Shown one piece after another: positions 55,130 to 64,000 of a stretch of DNA of 64,000 nt. The position numbers were made by a program, and so were the translations under genes. Location of the stretch: positions 670,001 through 734,000 of the forward strand of contig CAJNDS010002179.1 in assembly GCA_905221605.1 (NCBI GenBank). Direction: 5' to 3'. This DNA comes from Symbiodinium natans (lineage: Eukaryota; Sar; Dinophyceae; Suessiales; Symbiodiniaceae). Below the pieces are notes generated by a model. That model was not told the DNA's origin, did not search any database, and worked only from the letters and a program-made list of their open reading frames with translations. Position 1 is the first letter of the stretch. Every line of letters starts with the position of its first letter.

Positions 55130-55640
55130 GTCGAATTTTAGGTTCTGTTGGCCTGAGGAGAGCCAAAGGCCCCAAACTCCCCAAAATCACCCTGACACAA
55201 TGTGTTGGGAATTTTCGTTTCTGTTGGCCTTAGGAGAGCTCTTCGACTATTCGAAAGGCCTTGAAGGAGCCCCAAGCCCCCGAACATCGCACTAACACAT
55301 GTTAGGAATTTTCGATTTTGTTGGCTTTGGGAGGGCTCTTCTGAAGCCTAAGAAGGGTCCTCAAACCCCGAAAATCGCCCTGACACAATGTGTTGGGAAT
55401 TTTCGGTATTTTGTTGGCCTTAGGAAATCTCTTCCTAAGGCCTTGAAGGAGCCCCAAACCCCCCAAAGTCGCCCTACTGTAACACAATGTGTTCGGAATT
55501 TTCGACTCTGTTGGCCTTAGGTGGGCTCTTAAAAAGCAAAGCCCCCAAAATCGCCCTAACACAATGTGTCAGGAATTTTCGGTTCTAGAGGCGGCCCAGG
55601 GGCCCCAAACCCCCCAAAATCGCCGGAAGGGGCCCCAACC
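55130..55640. repeat. Minisatellite with a unit of about 95 bp
   Basis: Five to six imperfect units, each with CCCCAAAATCGCCCT, the palindrome ACACAATGTGT, GGAATTTTCG, TTGGCCTTAGG and often CTTGAAGGAGCCCC. Confidence 0.85.
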
Positions 55641-55810
55641 CACCCCCCCCCCAAAAAAAAAAAAAAACTTTTGCTACCCCTCCCCAACCCCCCACATCAG
55701 CCCGGTTAGAAATCATTTCTGAGACTCTCGCCCACATTGAACTTTTCCGATTCCGACTCCTGACCGCTTCCCAAGGCCGATTTCGTATCATAAGCCTCAG
55801 CCATATATCT

Positions 55811-55890
55811 AGGGCTTAGGGTTTAGGGTTTAGGGTTTAGGGTTTAGGGTTTAGGGTTTAGGGTTTAGGGTTTAGGGTTTAGGGTTTAGG
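55811..55890. repeat. Interstitial telomeric array (TTTAGGG)
   Basis: About 11 units. Confidence 0.95.
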
Positions 55891-58857
55891 GCTTGTGCAG
55901 GGGAATAAGATTAAGGGTCCCTTCTAGGCGTCCCTCCTTATACCCTATTAATGAGGCGTTCGGAGGTTTTTTTGCGGCCACTTTTCAGGGACGAGGTGCC
56001 TTTGAGCAGAGCCGTCAGATGTCGCGAGTTGGCCCTCAGCCTCTGCACGAGGCAGCAGGATAGGAAGAAGAAGGCGTAAGAACGCCGACAGAAGAGGGTG
56101 AGTTTGTTCGTTCTTGCCCCAAGCTGGCCCCAAACCCTAAACCCTAACCCCTAAACCCCAAACCCCTCAGGAGCCCAATACCACATCTCAGCCCAAACTC
56201 CGATGCCCCCTCCAACAACCCCCCAATAGGAAGCTCTACAAACCCCGCAAGCCCCAACAAAAACCCCATAGCCGATAGACCCTGAAACCTGAGCAAATTT
56301 GCCAAGAATGACAATAAGCCTCCGAGCCTATCCCGCAACTCAAGATCCCAACCCTAAACCCTAAACCCTAAACCCTAAAACCTCAAGAGCCCCGAACCCT
56401 GGCAGCCTTGCAAAGTGAGGCTCTAAGGCATGGGTGGCTGCGGCCGCGGACGGCCGCTCCAACCCTGATCTTCGCGAAGCAACTGTTTACTTTGGTGCAC
56501 TTCTCAACTTGTGCAGGGTTTAGGGTTTAGGGTTTAGGGTTTCGGGTTTAGGGTTTAGGGTTTAGGGGTTTTTTTTGCCACCCGCCTAGCTGACACTCAG
56601 GCCACATTGCAGGGACTAGTACCGGCAAATCACCACATTGAAGAAGAAAAGTGGTGCCAAAACGAGCACACAGGGCTTAGGGTTTAGGGTCTAGGGTTTT
56701 GGGGTTTAAGGGGGAGGTATCTGTTTGGAGCAGGGCTGCGAGAGTTCAGAGCTTTTCGTGTTTGCAAGAGGTTCTGGGGCTTGGCTGGGGGTTTGGGGCT
56801 TGGGGAGCCATGTCGCGCTACTTTGCATCCTGCTGGGGCTTAGCCTCTCGGTCCTGTGTATATTTGAAAGGCGGGGGGGGGGGGGGTAGAAAGAAAGATT
56901 GTGCTTTCAAAGATATGAAAGACTGGCCGGGGTCTCTTGCGTGGGTTTAAGCTCCATTCCCAACCGCACCCTAACAACTATGATGAAGCTCGAAGCACCC
57001 TAAACCACAGAACCCCACACTGTCCTCCAGAACCTCCTTCTGCCAATTCCATCGGAATCTCCCCAGGGCCAAAGCCAGCCCTAAGCCAAGCATTCAACCC
57101 CAAGCAGTCCCCGAAGCCCAATACCCCCCAGGACCCTTAAACCCTAAGCCCTCCACCCTCGGCCCCTCCTTTCTCCTAGAAAACCCTAAACCCTAAACCC
57201 CTCCTCTCTGCGGCCCCCGAGGCCGAGCAGCGCATCGAGTTCAGGGAGACGGCGGCCAGACGACGCCATCGCCGAAGCCGGGCTGAAAGGGCTGATAGGG
57301 CTTGTGGGTTTAAGGGTTTACTGTAGGGGGGTAGGGGTTTAGGGGTCTAGGGGTTTAGGGGATTCGGGTTTAGGGGATTAGGGCTTGTTCGAAGGGGTTG
57401 CATCGGGCTTATGTAAGGTTATAATGAAGGGTTTGAAAGGTTCTGTTGGCGACGGTAGCAGGCTCGCCTAGACAACCCTCACGGACTGATACGAGGCTTC
57501 TTATCGCACTGTATCACGGTTCCGAGGATTGGTCTGGTCGTTGTTATCGAAACCCAAGAGTGCCCTGTTTGGTTTACAGGGGCTTCTGCGGGAACCTAAG
57601 CCACAAAACAAAGGGAATTAGGGCCCACTCTGGGTCCCCATTGTAGCTCAGGAGAGTTGAGCGGTTCCGGATTTCATGGCGAATCTTGCAAGTTTAGATT
57701 TAGGGTTTAGGGTTCAGGGTTTAGGTTTAGGGTTTAGGGTTTAGGGTTTAGGGTTTAGGGTTTAGGGTTTAGGGTTAGGGTTTAGGGTTTAGGGTTCAAA
57801 TGGGGTTTACTGTACGAACCCGGAGCTGAGACCTCGACTTAGGCCCGAATCTCCGGAGGGTTTGAACACCCGACTGCATCTGAAACAGCGTCTTCAAGGG
57901 TTTAGGGTTAGGGTTTAGGGTGGTTAGGGCCGGTTAGGGTTTAGGGGCTATGCCCCCGCCAACCCCCCGCCACCAGCTACTGCATGCCCCTGCACAACTC
58001 TCAGCAGAGCCGTGCAAGGATCAATCCGCCCAGCGGCCGGCTTAAACCCTAAAACCCTAAAACCTAAACCCCAAACCCTCTAAATCCTTAACCCTAAACC
58101 GTTCCGGGCTGGGGAGAAGGAGCGGGAGCAGCAGTTGCTTCTGCGAATGCAAGTGACGAAGCTACCCATCAGCCGAGGCTGATGCGCCTGAAGCCCTTTC
58201 ACCCCTAGTATACCCCAGAAATCCCCAGAAGCTCTGCTCTAAGCCATCAAAGATTTGGGGGTTTGGGGGGCTTTGTGCGCAGGTGCCCGGCTTGGTCCAC
58301 GGGAGGACTCAGAGGCTCCAGGCCTTAAAGGTAAACCTCCAGAGGCCAAAGGCGACACTCGGGGAGTTCGGGTGTTAGGGTTTAGGGTTTTATCGAGGCT
58401 TTGCTGGGTCAACCCCGTGGTCTGAAACCCTATGAGAAGCTTATGATGCGCTGCAGGTCGCGCACGCGAACAGCCCTGAGATCCACATGCTATAGCCTGA
58501 AAGCCTATGATAATCTACAGCCCGCATCTAAAAAGCGTCATGAGCCGCAACCTCAAACCCGAAACCCTAAACCTCCACGGCTTCAGCAGGTAACTCTTGC
58601 AGGGCGCATTTTCCCCGTGCCCCCCAATTGCACGCGGCGTCAGGTGAAGAGTCGTTTTGAGATTCAGGCATGGGGTGGAGGGCAGCTTGAGATGTGGTTG
58701 AACCATGTCCGAGTGTGTCGCCTCCCTATACTCCCTAGATAAACTGCTCACTTGATACTATATACCCCAGGATTCATCAAGGCGGGGGAATAACAAAACA
58801 GGCCTAGACCCTAAACCCTAAACCCTAAACCCTAAACCCTAAACCCCTATAAGGGGC

Positions 58858-60843
58858 CTAAAGCTCCTCAGACTGCAGCAAGTCCAGGACTCGGCACAGG
58901 TCTCTCGGCAGTGGCGCCTCCACCGCCAAGTCCTCTCCTGGGTTTGCTGTGGGGCTTTTCAGGCCTGCAGCCCCTGCTAGGGTTTAGGGTTTTAGGGCGT
59001 AGGCTTGGGGCTGAGGGCTGCGGGGAGGGGGGGGCTTACATAAGCCGACTACCCCTCAACACCCCCACCTGAGAACGTCCGCAGCTGGATTCGACGGCAG
59101 TGGAGGAAGAGCCGAGGGCAGGAGGGCATGCAGGTGTCCTGACGAGCGGAGCTCTCAACTTCTGTGGAGTTTTGCTGGGGTTTAGGGTTTAGGGTTTAGG
59201 GTTTAGGGTTTAGGGTCTGGCAAAGCTTTGCAATTGTGTCTCTCTTTTTTCGGTTCCAGGCGCCAGGTTTCTGGGTTTTGGGCTTCTAGGGGCAAGCATC
59301 TCCACCGCCCCCTTCTCCACGAAACCCTAATACAGGACCTGCAGAATTAGAAAAGGGTTTTGGGGGGTCACTAGAGTATAATTACAAAGGAACCACAAGG
59401 GAATATGATTAGTGTTTATTCAGACCCCTCTGTTCTGCAAGCCCTCTGCTGTCCAGACGGCGGCCGTACGTCCAGTCACCCACGAGGGGGCGGCCTTCAT
59501 GTGCCAGGTGGGCCCGAATCTGATGTTTCCTCGGCTGTCAATTTCTTTCTGGTCTTACCGAAGATCCCCAAGTTGCAGTGGGAGCCGTTTAGGGCCTACA
59601 TAGTCACAGTTTCCCAACAGTGCAAGGCCTGTTGGGTGAGTTGGTGAAACCCTAAACCCTTTTGAGCTGGAGGCTGCTTCATGCCAGGACTGAGGGCAAA
59701 CCCTAAACCCTAAACCCTAAACCCTAAACCCTAAACCCTAAACCCTAAACCCTAAACCCTAAACCCTAAACCCTAAGCCTTGCACCTCATACAATGCAGC
59801 TCGGGTGTCCTTCCGGTCTTCGGCCAAACCTTCAAGAGGGAGCACACGGTCTTGCCCTTGGCCGAGGCACCTCCCAGGCTTGAGCAGTCACCCTAAACCC
59901 TAAACCCTAAACCCTAAACCCTAAACCCTAAACCCTAAACCCTAAACCCTAAACCCTAAACCCTAAACCCTAAACCCTAAACCCTAAACCCTAAACCCTA
60001 AACCCTAAACCCTAAACTCGACTTTCGACCGTCACGCTCCGCTGGCTTTTGGTATAGGCATCCTTTTTGGGTGAGTCCTGTGCAGCTTCATTCCGAGTGC
60101 CTTGACCCAACCGAAAGCCGATGCGACGACATCCCAATGTCCCCAGATGCCGATAAACCCTAGGCCCTAAACCCTAAAACCTAACCCTAAATGCTTACCA
60201 TGAAGCCTTTATTAAACCCTTATCTAAGCCCCGAACCTCCATGGACGCCACCCCTCGTGACCGCAATAGCTGAATCTAAGCATGCCGATTAAAACTGTGC
60301 TATGAAGAAACATCGCCTTCGCCTCTGCCACCCGGTGCGGCGTAGCGGGCCGCTACGCGTAGGGCCGTCTGCGCAGGGCGGCCGGCCGGTGAGCCAGCTT
60401 CTACCCGGAAGGTCTCTTTGCCTGAGTCCAACGCAGGAGCCTAAACAATTACCCAGATTCCCTCCTGCGTTCAAAAGCGAACCAAAATGCCACAAACAAG
60501 CAAGTAGGTCCCGGTATCGGGTTCAAGCTCAGAAGAACTATATGGGTCATCCACCCTAGACAGGCTTGACATCCAAGCAATGTCAGAACGGCCCCTTTGA
60601 AGATCCACCTCTCCCCCTACCTTTGGAGTAGACCCTGGAAAAAAAGTATATACTTTTTAGGTATAAGTATCTATAATAGGAACCCAGAACCAAAAAAAAG
60701 TATTAAAGTACAGTACTCCAAAACCCTCTCCCCTATTTGACACCAGGGTGCTCAGCTGGACGACTCTCAACGGAGTAGTGAGCTCCACACGATGCCCAAC
60801 GGGTCCCAAGTCTGGGCCCTCGCAAAGGCAAAGGTACTCCTTC
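58858..60843 (-). CDS. Second RluA-family pseudouridine synthase, fragmented exons
   Basis: Minus-strand pieces in family order. About 60740-60843: KEYLCLCEGPDLGPVGHR then VELTTPLRVVQL. About 59614-59640 plus 59436-59529: TVGKHQIRAHLAHEGRPLVG then DWTYGRRLDSRG. About 59047-59130: CPRLFLHCRRIQLRTFSGG. Up to 58858: APLPRDLCRVLDLLQSEEL and stop, matching the C-terminus of the gene at 48 kb. The exon carrying the catalytic RLDxxTSG was not found; it should lie above 60843, where a family D element abuts the first exon. Intron 59530-59613 is GA-AG with GAAAC at both boundaries. Other joins are unsolved, so it may be a real gene with unseen exons or a decaying copy. Confidence 0.6.
59343..59436. 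mobile_element. Family L element next to an RluA-type exon
   Basis: From AGAATTAGAAAAGGG to CCCCTCTGTTCTG, with TGCA on both outer sides. It probably forms, or begins, the intron after the DWTYG exon. Confidence 0.5.
59699..59777. repeat. Interstitial telomeric array (CCCTAAA)
   Basis: About 11 perfect units, inside the span of the second RluA-type gene. Confidence 0.95.
59891..60017. repeat. Interstitial telomeric array (CCCTAAA)
   Basis: About 18 perfect units, among the longest arrays in the window and inside the span of the second RluA-type gene. Confidence 0.95.
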
Positions 60844-60898
60844 CTCAGGGCTGCAGGGCCTTTAGGAGTCACCAAGTCATAAGCTCTCAACCCCAAAC

Positions 60899-61003
60899 GT
60901 TGGGAAGTTCCCCCTTATACGAGTTCTCCTTCATAGGGATTCTAGTACCCCCTTCTTTGAATCCCGATCAAGGACTGTTAGTATAAGGGGGAACATCGCA
61001 ATC
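60899..61003. mobile_element. Inverted-repeat element, family D
   Basis: TTGGGAAGTTCCCCCTTATA at the left and TATAAGGGGGAACATCGCAA at the right. Confidence 0.75.
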
Positions 61004-61409
61004 TCAACCCAAAGCTCTCAATCCCAAACCCTTATCCGACTGCAGAACTGCAGGTGTGGGATGCAAGTGCGCGAATAAATAACTAAACACTATAAACCCT
61101 AAATCCCCAACCCTTCTTGCAGCAGGCTTGGCTCGGCACCCTAAACCCTTTTTACATCCAGGCCTCGTGACGAATGCCGGGGTAAACTCACTGCGAAGCA
61201 AGATGAGCAGCACTCGTGGCTACACAACCACTTCAGCCGTCTTCCAACCCTCAACCCTACAAACCCTAACTGCCATTTTACTGCCGGGCTCAGACTGGGG
61301 TTTTCCTGCGCACAGGCTCCTAAGCCACAAGCCCGAAATCGACAATGCGCAGGGCAGTCCTCGAAATTCTGATCTACCCTAAAACTTGCAAGGTTCCGCA
61401 TTATCGGCA

Positions 61410-61515
61410 CCTAAACCCTAAACCCTAAACCCTAAACCCTGAACCCTAAACCCTAAACCCTAAACCCTAAACCCTAAACCCTAAACCCTAAACCCTAAAC
61501 CCTAAACCCTAAACC
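61410..61515. repeat. Interstitial telomeric array (CCCTAAA)
   Basis: About 15 units, one CCCTGAA. Confidence 0.95.
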
Positions 61516-61667
61516 CGAACCCAGAAGGGACCATAATTGTTAGAGAAGCTCCTCACGTGAAGCTCGGGCCAAGCTTCTGCACGAGCCTTCCGGCAAACTG
61601 GGCCCCAAGCCAGTTTGCGGCAGCTGAGCCTTCTCCTAAGCTCCAAAGGCTCTTTCGGGTTTGGGTT

Positions 61668-61780
61668 TTAGGGTTAGGGTTTAGGGTTTAGGGTTTAGGG
61701 TTTAGGGTTTAGGGTTTAGGGTTTAGGGTTTAGGGTTTAGGGTTTAGGGTTTAGGGTTTAGGGTTTAGGGTTTAGGGTTA
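61668..61780. repeat. Interstitial telomeric array (TTTAGGG)
   Basis: About 16 units, facing the opposite way to the array 150 bp to the left. Confidence 0.95.
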
Positions 61781-62169
61781 TCACGGTTACAGTTGGTTTG
61801 TCGGTAATCAGCGGGCACCTAAAGACGCAGCAGCTAGCACTGATAGCACTGAGCGCTGCTCAAGATCGGATCGTCGCAGCAAGAGTATCAGTACAAGCTC
61901 CTGTGCGGCTGGACTACTCCTTCCGGGCTAGCCGAAAGGTGGTGAGCACTTTGGCGCCCGGACTCTGTGATTAAGTGTCCGAACACGCCACACCTAGACC
62001 TTAACTCGCCAAGGGTTTAGGGTTTAGGCCTTTTGGGGGTTTAGGGCTTGAGGTTTTGGGAAGGCTCAGGGTTTAGGGTTTTAGGATTTATTTTCTGGTC
62101 AAGCCTCCGCCCAACGCCAGAGGAATCACTCCCGAGGTCGGCTGGTCCTTGGGTGCCCCGGGACTATGA

Positions 62170-62400
62170 GTAGGTAGGGTTTAGGTTTAGGGCTAGGGTT
62201 TAGGGTTTAGGGTTTAGGGTTTAGGGTTTAGGGTTTAGGGTTTAGGGTTTAGGGTTTAGGGTTTAGGGTTTAGTTAGGGTTTGGGGTTTGGGGTTTGGGG
62301 TTTGGGGTTTGGGGTTTGGGGTTTGGCGTTTGGGGTTTGGGGTTTAGGGTTTAGGTTTTAGGTTTTAGGGTTGGGGTTTAGGGTTTAGGGGTTTCGGGTT
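62170..62400. repeat. Telomeric array with a TTTGGGG block
   Basis: About 14 TTTAGGG units, then about nine TTTGGGG units (62280-62344), then degenerate units. Confidence 0.95.
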
Positions 62401-64000
62401 TATAGGGGTTTAGGGATTTAGGGTTTAGGGCTTTTAAGGTTTGGGGTTTAGGGGTCTAGGGGTTTAGGGTTCCCTGGATCAGCCAGCAGCCTTGACGCAA
62501 AAAGATGCTCACAAAGGGTTTCAGGCAGCCCCAAACCCTAAACCCTAAACCCTAAACCCAAAAACGCTGTGACGAGGGGAACATAGGGTTTTGGCACCTT
62601 GGGGGTTCCTCCGTTCAGTGCTTACGGTTTAGGGTTTATAGGGTTTGGGGTTTAGGGCAAGGGGCCAGGCGTGACACCACATAGAGCGGGGCCGGCAAGA
62701 AGCCCGAGAGCTGATGTTGCACCTCGCCTTCGTGGGGCGACCCGCGATGGACGTTGGGGCTTCTAGGGCTGGCATGGTCGTAAAGGGCTTAGGGAATAGA
62801 GATGTTTATGCCCCTAAACCCTAAACCCTAAACCCTAAACCCTAAGCCCTACACTTCAAAGGGTCTAGGGTTTTGGATTCCGGGTAGAACTTTCAACTTC
62901 TTGCCAGGCAGGCGCGGACGAGCTCGTCTGTGGTGAGCCCCGGCGGCTTGCTCGCGAAGACCACCTGAGGGCAACTTCCCTAAACCCTAAACCCTAAACC
63001 CGAAAAACCCCCAAAACCCTAAAAACCCTAAACACCCTAAACCTGAGCTTTAAGACTTCGATTCCAAACCAGATGTCTGCCATTGCCCGTCAGCCCGGCA
63101 AACTGCAAGAAGAGATTCGCTGCCCAGCAGGAGGGCACAAGAAAACGCGCACGCACACGGGATCCTTTTGCTACTGGGCTTCCTAAACCCTAAACCCTAC
63201 ACCTACACCGCTGACCCCTAAGCCCTAAACCTTCAAGGCTCCATCTGTTCTGGCAACTTTAAGATCCAAAGCCCCCAAACATCCTCGCAAAAGCCATGTG
63301 CCCGCTGTGATTCGTGGCGGGGCCTCTCACCCCTGTGGCTCATTGGGGCTTACCTACCTGCCCTGTGGTTCATGGTGGGTTCAGGGTTTACGGCTTCCCA
63401 TCTCCCGACAGGGTTCGTGTTCCTGATGGGCTTGGGGTTGGTGGAGGAGAGGGTCGAGCAACCGGAGCGCAGGCCATAGAGACACAAATATCTAACCCAC
63501 TTCAAACCCCATAACAATCCTGGACCATTCTAAAACCCTCAACCCTGCACCCTCAACCCCAAACCCCAAATCCTAAACCCTAAACCCTAAACCCTAAACC
63601 CTAAACCCTACACCCTAAACCCTTCCATCTTGAAGCGGCCGCGGGGCCCCGGGAGCGGCCGCAAGCAGCTGCGTTCGCTGCTCCTCGCCGTCCGCTTCCT
63701 CCTCTTCGGAGGCCCGGTAACTCTAGCCCCCCTTAGGGTTGAGGGGGTAGGGTTAGGATTGAGGGGGTAGGGTTTAGGGTTTATAGGGTATAGGGTTTAG
63801 GGTTTAGGGTTAGGGGTTGAGGGTTAGGGGTTAGCGTCTAGGCTTTAGGGTTTAGAACCATCGCAGAAAATTAGCTACCAGAACCTCCCAACATCTCCCA
63901 ACACTAGCAGCCGCAAAACTCAAGCCAGCTAGAGGAATTGTAGGGTTCTTAAGGGGGGTGGTTCATGGGGAATAGGTGCAGAGAAAAGAACCTTGCGTTA

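Larger units (their letters stand above)
52740..58857. other. Repeat-rich stretch containing the scaffold gap
   Basis: ITS blocks at 53570-53612, 54122-54195, 54333-54425, 55811-55890, 56515-56570 and 57697-57795; elements of families L (53973-54053) and K (57549-57643); a minisat at about 55130-55640. Minus-strand frames at 52962-53314 and 54769-55095 are coding-like but unassigned. Confidence 0.4.
60844..64000. other. Repeat-rich right edge
   Basis: A family D element (60899-61003) and long telomeric arrays in both orientations. No recognised exon; the minus-strand frame at 61141-61410 was checked for the missing RluA N-terminus without success. Confidence 0.4.

Noticed and set aside
61141-61410. 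Candidate N-terminal exon of the second RluA-type gene
   Set aside because: No KPAG or RLDxxTSG motif in any minus-strand frame.

Overview
The window reads as a stretch of a nuclear dinoflagellate genome, probably a core dinoflagellate; I cannot name the species. Four things point there. (1) Copies of the dinoflagellate trans-spliced leader (SL) lie in front of gene bodies. (2) TTTAGGG/CCCTAAA repeats are scattered everywhere in both orientations. (3) Introns use GT, GC or GA donors. (4) There is a pentatricopeptide (PPR) gene with the dinoflagellate-style SACEK repeats. Every gene I could recognise is on the minus strand, as in a one-directional gene cluster. A run of exactly 100 N (54426-54525) is a scaffold gap.

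Layout. 0.4-2.05 kb: a fatty-acid desaturase-like gene with two introner introns and three stacked SL relicts. 2-12.6 kb: interstitial telomeric sequence (ITS), microsatellites, a 10-bp minisatellite and many short inverted-repeat elements. 12.6-20.6 kb: a DGAT2-type acyltransferase broken into at least seven or eight small exons among ITS-rich introns. 13.5-13.8 kb: an SL-tagged repeat pseudogene. 20.6-26 kb: repeats. 26.08-26.83 kb: an intronless SL-capped retrogene of unknown function. 28.5-29.06 kb: remnants of a HAD-like hydrolase. 31.76-33.19 kb: an intronless BspA-type leucine-rich repeat protein. 33.2-48 kb: mostly repeats, with a few open frames I cannot name. 48.07-49.74 kb: an RluA-family pseudouridine synthase in six exons. 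49.98-52.74 kb: a PPR gene with at least nine exons. 58.86-60.84 kb: a second, more fragmented RluA-type gene. 60.9-64 kb: repeats.

The main result comes from joining exons by hand. In the desaturase, PPR and RluA genes most introns are short inverted-repeat elements that begin with CT, end with AG, and usually sit between copies of a 4-bp target duplication starting with G. The element supplies the AG acceptor. The duplicated target supplies the donor, which is GT, GC or GA depending on the target. Exact removal restores the reading frame each time it could be tested. Other introns are made of, or filled with, telomeric repeats. Several ITS blocks sit between short direct repeats (13, 8 and 6 bp), which suggests they were inserted at breaks and then tolerated as introns. 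Much of what looks like telomeric junk here is therefore intron of working genes. All splice joins and family calls were made by eye, without alignment or transcript data.
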